Translations under genes and position numbers: made by a program
Shown: positions 33,540 to 46,026 of the stretch, in pieces
Position numbering within the stretch: position 1 is the first letter of the stretch
Layout: every line of letters starts with the position of its first letter
The notes under the pieces: model-generated
The model's database searches: none
Seen by the model: only the letters and a program-made list of their open reading frames with translations
What the model was told of the DNA's origin: nothing
Source: Hemerocallis citrina
Lineage: Eukaryota > Streptophyta > Magnoliopsida > Asparagales > Asphodelaceae
DNA: 64,000 nucleotides
Reading direction: 5' to 3'
Assembly (NCBI GenBank): GCA_017893485.1
Contig: CM030363.1
Span: forward strand, 176,113,744 to 176,177,743

Positions 33540-35375
33540 ATGGGGGAGAAAGTACCAAATTGAGTACCAATGCAAGACAAATTCATTCCAAAGAATATTG
33601 AGCAACCGTCTTGCATAGCTTTTCAACCTAATGTCACAGGGAATATGCATCTATCACCTCAATTACTCAGCATGGTTCCCCACTTCAGTGGTAGACTAGA
33701 CGAGGATCCGCATCTCCATCTGCAAGATTTCTTTGATCTTTGCAGAACACAAAGCGTCCAAGGGCTTACCCCCGAACAAATCAAGTTAATTTTGTTTCCA
33801 TTTTCATTAAAACTTAATGCTAAATTGTGGTATAATTCTTTGGAACCAGGATCAATTCAGTCATGGGAGCAATTGGCAACAAAGTTCTTGAAGGAATTCT
33901 TTCCAGCTCAGAAAACCAGACAACTGAAAAGGGAAATTCTACTCTTCCAACAAAAAGATGGTGATTTATTCTTCGAGGCATGGAAGGACTTCAAGAACAA
34001 GCTTCTCAAGTGTCCTACGCACAATATACCCAAGGATGATCAGGTACAAGCATTTTATGAGGGTTTAAATGATACTAACAAGGCAATTGTTGATTCAGCT
34101 TGCAACGGGATCTTGATGAGGAAAAGTGGTGAGGAGGCCATCGAATTATTTGAAGAACTCAGCGAGAACTCACAGCAATTCTCAACTAGGGGAAGAGGCA
34201 TTTCTAAAAAACAGGGAGTTTACGAAATTTCTGGTAGTAATAACATACAAATAGAAATGGTAAACATGAATAAAAAAATTGATATGCTTGTTAATGCAAT
34301 GACAACAATGGGTAGTGTAAAAAATCAAACAAAAGAAATTTGTGCAATTTGTTCTCATTTTGATCATACAACTGATACGTGTCCCATGTCTTCTTTCACA
34401 GATCAGGAGCATGCAAACTATGTGGGACAAGGAGTGTTTCCACCAAAGAACAACCCCTTCTCGAACACATACAACCCAGGGTAGCAAAACTATCAAAATT
34501 TCTCATGGAGCAATAATCAAAACCATCAAGGCAATCAATTCGCACAAGGGCATGCGCAGCAATTCCAGAGTGGGAATGGGTTTGATCGGCCAGTGCAAGA
34601 ACAGAAGAAGTTGGATTTCGAATCCACCGTTCTTCAATTACTCCAACAGCAACAGCAAATAAGCAACCAACAAGGGCAGGCCATTCAAAAATTAGAAACT
34701 CAAATCAGTCAAATTGCTAAGGAGTTAAGTGAAAGAAAGGCAGGAGAACTCCCACCACAAACCATACCAAACCCTAAAAGACAAGAACAGCTCCAATCGG
34801 TGACAACCCTAGAGGACAAGATTGAGTTTAAAATGTTTGATGCACCAAAATTACCACACGATGATCATGAATGTTATAATGTTGATGTGGTTCAGGAGAC
34901 TGTTGACCAAACATTTCAGGAATATGATGATTGGAGGATTGCAGAGACAGTACATTACCTTGAAAATCCAAAATCATATTCAGGAAAGTTTACACCTGTG
35001 TGTGAAAATCTTGTGTCCAATAATATTTTTGTTTCTTCTGTTACCAGGACACCAGATGGGGAGCTAAAGCCGCTGCCTGAACATTGGAAGTATGCATATG
35101 TGGGTGAAAACCAGACGTTACCTGTGATAGTCACTGAAAAACTAAGCAAGCAGGAAGAAGAGAAGCTGTAGGGAGTCTTGCAAGAACACAAGGGTGCATT
35201 AAGGTGGACCATTGCAGATAGGCTTATGTCAAGATGGTACGGTCCATACGTTGTTACGAAGGTTTTCCCACATGGAGCGTTGGAGAAAAATCAAACGTTC
35301 AAGGAGAATGGGCAGAGTGGGAAACCTTATAATAAGATGAGTTTTGAGCCGCGAGCCATTCAATACATTGCATAA
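33540..35375 (+). pseudogene. E7 Gag with fused pol remnants, one frame with three stops
   Basis: A single reading frame (0 mod 3) runs from ATG 33540 to TAA at 35373-35375, with stops at 33561-33563 (TGA), 34482-34484 (TAG, where relatives have Trp after NPG) and 35169-35171 (TAG). The gag domain lies at 33570-34190 (HFSGRLDEDPHLHLQDFFDL, LWYNSLEPGSIQSWEQL, FLKEFFPAQKT), the zinc knuckle CAICSHFDHTTDTCPMS at about 34350, then a Gln-rich coiled coil at 34600-34740. Around 34795-34815 the linker that normally follows protease (IEFKMFDAPKLPHDDHECY) comes next without any protease. After ALRWTIAD (RT start) the sequence passes directly to SRWYGPYVV, the integrase C-terminus. Both deletions keep the frame. 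Confidence 0.85.
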
Positions 35376-36774
35376 ACTCATCATGTCTGGCTGAAGACTT
35401 AAAACTTAGCGCTTCTTGGGAGGCAACCCAATTTTCAGGGGAGTACTTACACTCTCTCTTTATTCATTTCTTTAATCATTTCTTTATTTCTTTTATTGCA
35501 TTTAGATTTGAGTTATCTTTTAGTTTATTTTATTTTAATTTTTGATTTTATCTTGAAGGATTGCAGAAAATTTGAAGTCGCCGGGGCGGAGCTGTTTTGA
35601 ACACATGCATTGATGGCTGTTTTCGAGCAAGTTGGAGTCAAAATCTGGAAAAGTGATTCAAAGAGAAGTTGTAGCCTATCTTCTTAACTTTCCAGCGAAA
35701 AAAAATTCAGCCCATTTGGACATCTACAGCTCCAGATATCGCCAAAATACCAAACGCTGCTCGTGCAGAATTTTCAAGACGAATCAGTGGAGAATTTCTG
35801 AACTTTTGCATTCTTTTTGTTTTTCTTTTTCCTTTCCCATTGAGGACAATGTGATATTTAAGTTTGGGGGGGAAGGTTTACAAATTTTGATTTATTTTTA
35901 GAAAAGAAAGACAAAATTTTTAAAAAGGATTTAAATTAATCTCACCATTACACTTCTGAGTTCTTAATTGTGATAAGCGTTGGAATATTTCTTTTGGGAT
36001 AAACAATTTCTTATAAAGCAAGAGTAAGTATACTTATTTACTTTAGGATTGTTGAGTTTCATAATTCCTTACAAAATTATGTGAGTCATGCGATTATACA
36101 TAAAAAACAAATGTGATGCTTTTTCTGGTGATTATCCCCTTTGATCTAGTCCTAAACTGAGTTTAAGTAAACAGAGTAATAACGAAAAACAAAACAAAAA
36201 AAAACAAAAATATTATGAATAAATTCAATCTACTCCAATGCTTTGAGTTGCTTAGTAACTAGGGGTATTCATCACCAATGTTTACTTTTACGTCAAACGG
36301 CAACTTGAAATATGAGTATGCAAAGCACTTTAAAGTTTGTGACTTGTTGAGTAACCGGGTGGATTCATCACAAATGTTTTGCATTCGCGTCAAAAGGCAA
36401 GTGACAACTTAGAGAAGAGACTTAAAAAAAATAATAATAATAATAAATAAAAAAATTTAAAAAAAAAAACTCTAGTTTGCTACTCGGTTTGTAGTAGAGA
36501 AAAGGGATAATCACAGATGGAGTTGTTACATACTATAATTAAATTAACTGCATGACAAATATGATTGGGTTTGGAGCTATGAATAGACAATTGCACTGGA
36601 GAAAGTTGGTATACTTGTTTTTACTTTATTTGCAATTGTTTATATTTTTTGCAATTTTGATGCTTGCATTATGAGAATTCTTGGTGTGATGGGTTGAGTC
36701 CACTAGTATTTTTCCCTTGTTCATAAATTTTACTTTTTGCTTGAGAACAAGCAAAAGCTAAGTTTGGGGGTATT
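35376..36774 (+). other. E7 3' non-coding region with two polypurine tracts
   Basis: About 1.4 kb, no gene. TTTAAGTTTGGGGGGGAAGG at 35857-35876 resembles the terminal tract CTAAGTTTGGGGGTATT at 36758-36774, so there is an internal copy. A ~110-bp element (ATTCATCAC, TACGTCAAACGGCAA / TTCGCGTCAAAAGGCAA) occurs twice at about 36230-36420. A/T-rich tract at 36420-36470. Confidence 0.6.
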
Positions 36775-38661
36775 TGATGAACCCAATAATATTCACATTT
36801 AGGAGCAATAATCTTAATGCAATTGGACATTTAAATGCTCTATATGTGGTATTTTACTCTTCTTTTCTCTTTTCCATAGGAAACAGCCTAAAGACAGCTA
36901 AACGAAGCAGATTTAGGATTTTGATGATGATACACAGAAACTGTAGAGCATAAGTCGACTGGTTCTTCAAACAGTCGACTGAACATAGGAGGTTGAAATC
37001 CCGAAGCTACGCAGTACAGTCGACTTACTCTAAAGGCAGTCGACTTGACAGATTGATTATGAAACTACAGACGTCTCGACACAGTCGACTGATTCCAAAA
37101 CCAGTCGACTGGTATCCAGCGGAGTTAAAAGATAAGATAGTTGAAGATCCATCCTCATCCAAATCAAAATTAAGTTACAACTTCTCCAACAATCAAAGCT
37201 AGAGACCGGGAGTGGCAAGTAAGAAGATCATCCTATGAGTAAAGAGATAAGAATCAGGAACTTGAAATCTGTAGATGTGGACAAAAGAGACTATAAAAAG
37301 ACTGAAGCACATAGAAAGAAAGGGAGCCAGAGCAAAAATATACAACGAAGAACACGAAGCCAGCGGACGAATAAACAAAAAAGTAAGAGAGAGAGAGAGG
37401 AACAGAGAGAAAACTCTATTAATTCTTTCCTCTCTCTGTCTCTCTGATTCGGATTAAAAGAACAAAGAGGAGCGCACGCATCACCAGGCGTCCACTGGCT
37501 TCGAAGTGATTGCTGACTGGGCTTCGACGTGACCAGCACTGTAGCGGACGGCGATATCTGGACAGCAACAGCGACAGGCTTCTGGTTCGTGCTTACTGGC
37601 TTCGATCCGCGTGTGAAGCTGCTGACTGTTTCTGATCTGACGTGCTGACTGGACCGGCTTCGATTTGACTGGCTTCGAGGAGCATTCGGATACAATTCTT
37701 GAGACAGAAAGAGGGGTTTGCAAATTAATTTTTTATTCTTTTTCTCCTCTCTCTAATTTTTGTAATGCAATCCTTGAACAAATTTATTAATATTTTTATT
37801 ATGAATATGTGGAACTAATTTCATTGTTGGGCTAATTAAAACCGTAGTCATGTAATGTTATAATTTTCTAATAACGCTACTTTCATCACTTATTGATTAA
37901 ACCTGGTTGTATTGATAAGAATTTATAATATGAATCAAACTTGTTCAGAAGTTCTAAGAGCAGTCGACTGAGAGTGACAGCAAGTCGACTGCCATACAGA
38001 ACCTGAGATTATCAAGTTTGTGTATTATAAAACTGAATCTGTTATATGAGCATAGAGACGACTCGTATCTTGTGTTCATAGTTTGTAACACAGGAATTTC
38101 TAGGGGTTCCTGGTTTAATCAACTTGAAGGATCTAGATCTGATACCAATTTCTAGAACTTCAAGTGTGTTTGTTTCCATTGTTCCTATGTTTTCCTTAAG
38201 TGCAACTTAGTAGATACCGTGCTAAATACTCAAGGAAAGAAACGAATTAGAGTAGATACCATGCCTAATTCTTGGCTTAGGGAAACATTAACTTTAAGGA
38301 GTAGATACCATGCCCTTAATGGAACAAACATGAGTGATGAGAATGGTGTAGAAGGTGACTTAGCATTCTTGACTACAGGTGGAAATCAATGCCCAACTAC
38401 TTTAATAGATATTTGTGACTCAATTTGTGATTCTACTTGATTTAGATTTTAATCTTTTTATTTTCTTTTAAATAGACTTTTAGAACAAATTTTATGATTT
38501 GCAGTTTTTTCTTTGTTTTATTGATTAGTGAGTTAAGTACTACAATCTCTGTGGGATCGACCCTTGCTCTTCACTACGTTTCTATAAACGATTCGTACAC
38601 TTGCAAGGTTTTAATTTGTGTCTAGTTTATCTATTTATTTAGGTAGCTGGATTTCACAACA
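36775..38661 (+). repeat. E7 3' LTR
   Basis: Same length and ends as the 5' LTR; small differences include an extra AG in the (GA)n near 37390. Followed by the TSD GTACA. Confidence 0.95.
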
Positions 38662-39337
38662 GTACACGGCAGGGAGGTGATTCTCCAGTTTTGTTGAGCT
38701 ATTCTTACATAATGCTTGCACGTCGAGGGTTGTGATGCCTATTCGCGGAGTATTCTGGATCTTGTTTCCATCACCATAGTGGGATTAGTTGCATAACGAG
38801 GGACTTAACCCCATAAAGTGGAGAACGATAAGGGTTTGCACCGGACCTATGTATTGTGGGATGTATAGAATCCGACAAGTATGCATTAGAGAGTCAGCAT
38901 ATAGCATTGATATTTTCTTGGCTTAGTTTAATGCATGTTGTTTTCTGTTTTTCCTACACTTGACACTTAGTCTAGTTTCACTTGATGTTTTCATGTTTTA
39001 TTTATTGTTACTTCATATTCCATTGTTATTATTAGTGATATATGTTGTTTATGACTTTATCATTTATGCTTTATTTATGTTGCATTACTTTTGATGTCAC
39101 TCACACCGTTATGGCTGACCCCTGTAGTTTTGGGGTTAGGGTTATCTCTAGCCTCATGTTTTACAGGTAGGGGCTTATAGCTTGGGATCTGGTTGCATGA
39201 GATAGAATTGATGATATGGCTTATGTAAATTGTAAAAGAATGTGTTGTAAAAGAAAAGATTGTAATTCAAGGTGTTTGTTTTTCCGCTGTGTTTTGTAAT
39301 AAATTAATGTAATAAAAGTTTGAAAAATTTATCTGTG

Positions 39338-39852
39338 TGTTGTCGCTGAAATCGGTGTGGGGGCAAACAGATAGATTTGTGGATTCTTGGGATGTTAAAT
39401 AGTCAAACCTGAACACCTTTCACCGGAGTTTGACTGTGATCTCCCACCGTTGACTTGCAAAAAGTGCAAAACACCGGGGTCGATTCGGCGATGTACCCTT
39501 CGACGCTCTAGTCAGTGATCAGAAAGATTATGAAAGATCATTGATTGGCAAAAGATTGATTACCTGGTAACAGTGGGGGATGGGGGGTATTTATAGCCGC
39601 CTAAGGAACCAGTTTCGGGATAAGATCAAATCCCTACTTCCCAGTGGATGGATAGAAGTAATCAGGACCGTTGAATAAGGACAATCATAAACCCTAATTC
39701 TCTATCTAGCTGGACTGGGTTTCTTGTGGGTTGGAACCCGCACCCAGTAAGACAGATCCGTTTATGGGTGAAATTACCATTTTACCCCCAAGCTTTAAGA
39801 TTCGTGCCTGATTTGGATGGTTCCGATTTAACCCTTATTTTTAGCCATATCA
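39338..39852 (-). repeat. E4 3' LTR (left), 515 bp
   Basis: TGTTGTCGCTGAAATCGG...TTTTTAGCCATATCA. It lacks ~53 bp present in the right LTR (around 53118-53172), a deletion between short CCGTTT repeats. Confidence 0.9.
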
Positions 39853-39866
39853 TGAGCCCCCCACTC
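39853..39866 (-). other. E4 polypurine tract
   Basis: Minus strand GAGTGGGGGGCTCA directly next to the 3' LTR. Confidence 0.75.
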
Positions 39867-40279
39867 CCGAAGACTGAGTTTGATCAGCCTTTGAGGAGTA
39901 GTTTTACTGTTTTAGTGGCTTGCGGAGTTGTATCGGAGTCTAAATGAGGGGTATCGAATCTTTATATGAGGTATTATGGTGATTTCCGGTGTTGGTTGCA
40001 TGCTCAAGGTTGTTCTTGAGCTCTCCTGGACTTTTGGTGATTTTTATTTATTTTTCGGATCAGTTACTTAATTTTGCGAAGCGGTGATTTATTGTTCGGG
40101 GGTATTAATTAATTATCCTAAGCAATAATTATTTACCCGAGGGTTCAAAAATATTTTCCCGAATTTATAATTATTTTTCAGAATTTTAATTAACTTTCCT
40201 GAATTTTTAACCATTTTTCGAAATTTTTAAATAAATAATTCAAATTTGATAAATAAAAAATAAATTTTTATTACCATTT

Positions 40280-41880
40280 ATGATGTGGCACAAATCTGGG
40301 CCGCCCATCTCGCATCAGTGCGTGGTTTTGAGAGATCGGACGACGAAGCGGCGCTGAGCGGCGTGGGCGAAATTGGGGCCCTGATCAGATCGTTGCACGA
40401 ATTTTGAAGTGATCTGGCGGTTGGTGTCGCTCGGCCGTTTTTCTTCCGTGTGGGCAGCTCGGAAAGCCAGTTGCTCTGATCAAGATTCCGAGCAACGTGG
40501 CGCAATCCGAGTCGTTCATCACGCTGCGGCGCGAATCACGAGGGCATCCGACGGTGGATCTCGCTTTTGGATACGTGGCTGATTCAGGGCCGTTCATCAG
40601 GCCAAGGCACGAATTTTGAGACGATCGGACGGTCTGTGCTGCTCGGCATTATTTTCTCCACATGAGCTGCTCGGATTGCCAGTCGCTCGGATAGGGATTC
40701 CGAGCGATGTGGGGCGATCTGGACCGTTCATCATGCTGTGGCGCGAATCACGAGGTCATCTGACGATGGATCTCGCTTTTGGATACGTGGCTGAATCAGG
40801 GCAGTTCGTCAGGCCGAGGCACGAATTTTGAGACGATCGGACGGTCTGTGCTGCTCGGCATTATTTTCTCCACATGAGCAGCTCGGATCGCTAGTCGCTC
40901 GGATCGGGATTCCGAGCGATGTGGGGCGATCTGGACTGTTCATCACGAAATCTAGCGCAGATCTTGATGCAAAAGACGGCATGGATCACGAGAAAATGCT
41001 ATCTTGTCGTTTTGTGACCGTGGCCCAATCTGGACCGTCTGATCAAGATCTTGCACGAATTTTAGGGAGAAAGTTATTTTTCTCCAATACGCAGCTCGGA
41101 ATACAAGTCACTCGGATTTGGATTCCGAAGACGTGGCTCGATCTGAGGCATTCATCATGAAATCTGGTGCAGATCTTGATGCAAAAGACGGTGTGGATCA
41201 CAAGAAAATGCTATCTTGTTCTTTTGTGGCCATGGCCAAGTTTGAGCCGTCTGATCAAGATCTTGCACAAAATTTGGGGAGAAAGTTGTTTTTCTCCAAT
41301 ACGCAGCTCGGAATACAAGTCACTTGGATTTGGATTCCGAGGACGTGGCTCAATCTGAGGCGTTCATCACGAGATCTGGCACGGATCTTGATGCAAAAGA
41401 CGGTGTGGATCACGAGAAAATGCTATCTTGTCATGGCCAAGTCTGAGCCGTCTGATCAAGATCTCGCACGAATTTTGAAGAGAAAGTTGTTTTTCTCCAA
41501 TACGCAGCTTGGATCGCCATTCGTTCGGATTTGGGTTTTGTGGGACGTGGCTCGATCTGAGTCGTTCATCTGAAAATTTTGCACGGATCTTGATGCAAAA
41601 GACGTTGTGGATCACGACAAAATGCTATCTTGTCGTTTTGTGGTCGTGGTCCAATCTGGACCGTCTGATCAAGATCTTGCACGAGTTTTGAAGGGAAAGT
41701 TGTTTTTCTCCAATACGCAGCTCGGATCGCCAGTCGCTCGGATTTGGATTCCGAGGGACATGGCTCGATCTGAGCCGTCCATCTGAAGATTTTGTGCGGG
41801 TCTTGATGTAAAAGGCGGTGTGACTCGGTAGCTCGGCAGAGTGTCTCGGTGGCTCGGAGCTAGGGGAATTGCCGAGCTGT
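40280..41880. repeat. ~212-bp tandem repeat in the 3' region of E4, 7 or more units
   Basis: Repeated blocks such as GATCTTGATGCAAAAGACGG at 40960, 41172, 41384, 41586 and 41800 (period 202-214 bp), and GCACGAATTTTGAGACGATC at about 40609 and 40820 in older, diverged units. Each unit also has TTCTCCAATACGCAGCTCGG. A lone unit reappears at about 45840-46026, on the other side of the antisense gene. The ORFs here are repeat artefacts. Confidence 0.85.
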
Positions 41881-43107
41881 GTGGCCAAGTCTGAATCGTC
41901 GCCACCCTTCTGAACTGTCACCGCTCTTATCTACTTGTCATTTAGCCTTTTTAACGGGCTTGAGGGGGGCCCAAGAGTCGCCACTCTCCGTTACAAAGCC
42001 CAAGGGTCACTTCTTTTACTATAAGTTTTCAACCCCCCCCCCCCCCACTATTTCTCTCGTTCTTTCACTTTTACTTTTACTCTTGCTAACGTTGTTTTTG
42101 CTCTCGAGCGGCGCTACTAGCTTTCGTGGCCAGGCAAATTTGAACTCCGTCGATCTTTTCTGACCGTGCACGTCACTTCAAGGTTAGTCTTTCCCCCTTC
42201 TTTGAAAATGCCTAGAGTGTCTTCTGGGGACGAGACCTCCACCTCGAACTGAGATACCGGTTGAGCGGTAGTGGTTAAGCCAAGGAAGGGGAAGGAAGTG
42301 GTTGAGCCGGTCGGGGTGTCGACGATAGTTGAGACTCCGAGGGGGGTAGGAGAGCTGGGTCGGCTACCATCCACATTGTCGAGTGTCAGTGGGGTGAGGA
42401 GCTACCCCGAGGCATCTTGGAGAAGGTGGTGCATGGGATGGCTCCGGTATACGAGGAGAATAGTCCGAGGGATCCTTTTGAGGTGAATGAGATACCCTCG
42501 ATTATGATCGAGGCCGATCTGCATCGGGTCAGGAAGGCATTCCGCATCCCGAAGGAGTACACGCTACTACTCCCCGGCCCCGACTTCCGAGCATATACAG
42601 GGATGTCGGCAGACATGTACAACGCACTCAACGCCGGTCTTTGGCTGCCACTGCATCCCTTTGTGGTCGAAGTGCTGTAGTGGTACGGCTTGAGCCCGGT
42701 TCAGTTTATGCCGAACATGTGGCGGCATGTTGTCGCCTTCGTCCTCCAGTGTCAGGCAGTCGGCGTGCAACCGCAGCTTGTTCTGCTCCAAAGCCTGTAC
42801 CGCATCTTCTGCATGAGCAAGATGGAGGATCGGTGCTACTTGTCGCCGAGGAAGGGGGTGAAGTTGATCGAGAATCTGGACTCGATCAAACACTGGAAGG
42901 AGAAGTACTTTCTCATCTGAGGGCCCGAGCCATGGGGCTTCTCGACGGCATGGAAAGAAGAGGTCCCAAAGTGGGCAAAGCTCGAGCCGGTGCTCACAAG
43001 AGAGGAAGAGGAGGTGGTGGCTAAAATCTTCAGTCTTCCGACCCTCGGTTGGAAGGATATTACTGAGGAGGTCTTGTTTGGTGGAGGTCTCAGTCCGATC
43101 GACCCCA

Positions 43108-43199
43108 GTACGCTCTCTTCTTTTTCTTGCTTGTCTTAGTGTCTTTTAGTGTTTGCTTTTTTCACTAACTCTTTTGCTCTGCTTTTTGTTTGTGTGCAG
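43108..43199 (+). other. Intron 1 of the E4 antisense gene
   Basis: GTACGCTCTC...TTTGTGTGCAG, 92 bp, strongly pyrimidine-rich before the AG. Removal keeps the frame (phase 1). Confidence 0.7.
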
Positions 43200-43684
43200 A
43201 GGCTCCCAGTATGGACTACAGAGCATTGATGGCGAAGAGTCGTGCTGCCGCGGCGAAGGGCTCGGAGACGAGGAAGAGGAAGAGGACCACGGTGGGGCCT
43301 GCTTCCGGTCGAACAGTACAGGCGCCCTCGGCACCCTTGGCACCCTCGGTTGTTGTGGACCTGGTGACCGAGGCCCCCTTGGAACCGCTCGCTCCTGCCC
43401 CTTCGGCAGATGCCCCGGGGTCATCGAGTGGGGCGTTCTCTACCAGCGCTGCTCTGGCCTTGGAGGTGCCGCCGCTCACGGTCGAGGCGGAGGCCATCCT
43501 CACCGAGGAGCATAAGCGACTCTTTGTCCCCGACTAGAGGGTGATGAAAGTGGACGGCTTCCTCGGCGACGCGGGAATGTGCATGCAGGCGGTACGCCAC
43601 CTGCCGACCCTGAAGGACCGTGCCGCGTTGAGAGTCCGCACCGTTGGCGACGATGCCCTTGAGATAGCTCGGTCGACGATGTCG

Positions 43685-43772
43685 GTAAGTCTTAGTTGAT
43701 TATGATAACCTAAAAATTTTCTAAGTTTTTTGTTCTGTTCTAATCGTTTCTTTTCCTTCGTTTTGCTTGCAG
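43685..43772 (+). other. Intron 2 of the E4 antisense gene
   Basis: GTAAGTCTTAG...TTTTGCTTGCAG, 88 bp, consensus donor and pyrimidine-rich acceptor. Phase 0, both exons open in the matching frame. Confidence 0.75.
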
Positions 43773-44691
43773 ACCCTCTACCACTTCAGCCACATACTCG
43801 AGCAGTTCGCTGAGCAAGAGAAGGAGATGAAGCTAATGAACGATCGGGAGAGATCGGAGCGCTCCAAAGCGGTTAAGCTGTTCGATGCCAAGCAGCGACT
43901 CTCGGCTTCGCGTGTACCCGAGGTAGGGGCCCTCGAGATGAAGCTTGCCGAGGCGCTGAAGCACTCTACAGCCAAGACTGCCAAGGTCGAGGCGTTGGAG
44001 AAAGAGAAGGCTCTTCTCGAGGAGGAGCTCACGAAGGCCTTAAAGGCGTCCGAAGAGGCGCTGAAAGGCCAAGCGCTGAAGGTGGCGGAGGCAGAGAAGG
44101 AGGTTCGGGATGAGGCAGAAGCCCACATGATGACGAACATGGAGGAGGCCTACGCCCGAGCACTGAAGCACGTGGCCGCTCGCATCCCCGGCTTCGATTG
44201 TTCATCGTACTACTTCTACGACCCCGTAGAAGGCGAGGAGCATATCCCCCTGGCGAATGTCGAACCCGAACTAGAGGGTGATAAGGCCGAGCGGGACGGC
44301 GAGGATCAGGCGAACCTTGAGGGAGCGCTCGTCACTTTGCCGAGCGAGGATGCTTCTGAGCAGCACCGCGAGATGGACCCCTGACTTAGTCGTCCCTTTT
44401 TTTTCGTTTGTTGGTGTTGTTTTTTTTTTCTGTAATGCCGAACCGCGGACTGGCCACCGCTTTCATGTACTTATTTGAATTTTAATGAAAAGACCAACTT
44501 TTTGAGATTTGGCTAAGTATTAACATTTGATCTTGATTTGGAATCGCCTTGTTTTGGAATTTTGCTGAGTGTTGAAAACACCTTTTGCTCTTTGTGTTTA
44601 GAACTCAAGTGTTGTGAACTCCTTGTTAGCGAATTTGCTTTGAAATTTGGCTGCGTCGTTCGAACTTAGTGTTGTTGTGCTTTTTTAGGAG

Positions 44692-45250
44692 GCGTTGACA
44701 AGCACGGCCACGGCTGAGGTCTCTCGCCTCCGAGCTGACTTAGGGGTGACTAAGTTGGCCTTTTCTCGCAGTCGAGAGTGTTTTATCAAGAGCGAGTTGG
44801 ACTTGGACCGCCTCAAGCTAAAGCTGTCGAAGCGTCTCTCCAAGATGAAGCGACTAACGAAGGCGCTATCTGATGTCTCGGTGGAGAGAGGCGAACTGTT
44901 AGCTGAGGTCCACGAATTATCGATAGCCGAAGACGAGCTTTTGATGGAGAGAGATGAATTGACAGCGGCGATGGGCAAGTTGACGGCCGAGCGAGAGGGG
45001 CTGTTAGCAACCGTGAGCGAGGCGACGGCGAAGGTTGATGAGCTGAAGAGGGTTACAGTTGATAAGAGCATCGAAGTTAGTCATCTTCGTCGAATTATTG
45101 CCGACAGCTCTGGTGCCATGGGCTCCTCTTAGCTTCCTCGCTTTAAGATCACCATGAAAGATGCCTCTCTGAAGGATCGAATCGTCGAGCTCGAGGAGGA
45201 AGTCGCTCGGCTCAAACCTCAACCTGAACTGATTAATGTCAGAAGCACGT
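44692..45250 (+). pseudogene. E4 second antisense coiled-coil segment
   Basis: Follows GTGCTTTTTTAG, a 3' splice-like site, and is open to TAG at 45130-45132, then continues in frame (ITMKDASLKDRIVELEEEVA) to a stop near 45252. The sequence is heptad-like (LRADLGVTKLAFSRSRE, RLKLKLSKRLSKMKRLTKAL, ELLAEVHELSIAEDELLMER). It could be a downstream exon of the gene at 42208-44384 or a separate ORF; the stop at 44384 lies between them. I recognise no family. Confidence 0.5.
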
Positions 45251-46026
45251 AGTGTACTCGTGAAGAAAGTCAGAGAGGAATTTCCTTTTATGAGCTCGCG
45301 ACTCGCTCGCTACTTGGCAGAGCCCTGTTGATGCACAAAGTGGTGTGGCTGCTTCGTTGAGCGGAGCATCCGTTGGGCCACCGCCAGAGGTAGTGCTGAA
45401 GATGCATCTCAGTTTGCTGGTCTAGAGACGAGCTCCGAGGTTAGGCGCCGCCGTCCCCGGGTGTCTTTAAACCGAAACATCCCTGTCCCAAAGAAGCGTT
45501 GAAAAAATTGTAATTTTAGTTTTTTCAAATTTTGCTAATTGTTGTAGAGAACTGAGTAGCCGTTCTTGTAATCTGGTTTCCCCCGAACTTTAAACTTAAT
45601 AGAAGTGAAAGTTTTGTTTATTCCTTTGCACTCGTGCATTTGAGTATTCTGTTAATCATCTATGGTTGTAAGAGTACTTCTAAGGGGTTTATGAGCGAGG
45701 AGTAGAAGTGGGGTCGAGCCAAGCCTTGAACTCCGAACAAGTTTCAATGGTTGTGGGAGCAGTTCCTAATGGTGAACCACTTCTAGCCCACTTAAGAGCG
45801 AGCTTGCGAAGCGGAATCGAGCCAAGTTGTGTACACCGAGGGATGTGGCTCTATCTGAAGATTTGCATGGATCTTGATGTCGAAGACGGTGTGGATCACG
45901 AGAAAACGCTATCTTGTCATTTTGTGGTCGTGGCCAAGTCTGAGCCGTCTGATCAAGATCTTGCGCAAACTTTGGGGAGAAAGTTGTTTTTCTCCAATAC
46001 GCAGCTCGGAATGCAAGTCGCTCGGA
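45251..46026. other. E4 non-coding spacer with repeat units
   Basis: No gene seen. Contains one ~116-bp unit (about 45715-45830: GTTTCAATGGTTGTGGGAGC, GAGCTTGCGAAGCGGAATCG) and one ~212-bp unit (45840-46026), related to the arrays at 46400-46650 and 40280-41880. Confidence 0.6.

Larger units (their letters stand above)
31464..38661 (+). mobile_element. E7: Athila-like Gag-only element (TR-GAG type), 7.2 kb
   Basis: Plus-strand element with LTRs 31464-33350 and 36775-38661 (1887 bp each, differing by roughly 1-2%), perfect TSD GTACA (31459-31463 and 38662-38666), Asp-tRNA-type PBS at 33357-33374, and polypurine tract next to the 3' LTR. The 3.4-kb interior codes for Gag, a post-protease linker, and short remnants of the RT start and integrase C-terminus. 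Protease, RT core, RNase H and integrase core are absent. The similar LTRs show that it inserted recently, so enzymes must have been supplied by another element. Confidence 0.95.
42208..44384 (+). pseudogene. E4 antisense gene: Transposase_28-like domain plus coiled coil, with introns
   Basis: Plus strand, opposite to E4 pol. Start proposed at ATG 42208 (MPRVSSGDETSTS); a frameshift near 42380-42410 enters the main frame. A domain at 42480-42915 (FRIPKEYTLLLPGPDFRAYT, GLWLPLHPFVVEVL, MPNMWRHVVAFVLQCQAVGV, YFLI) resembles the plant 'putative gypsy type transposon' (Transposase_28) family. GT-AG introns at 43108-43199 and 43685-43772 join exons in frame. The last exon (43773-44384) is a long Glu/Lys/Ala coiled coil ending in an acidic tail. 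Stops at 42678-42680, 42918-42920 and 43535-43537 break it. Function unknown; some Tat-lineage elements carry antisense ORFs. Confidence 0.7.
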
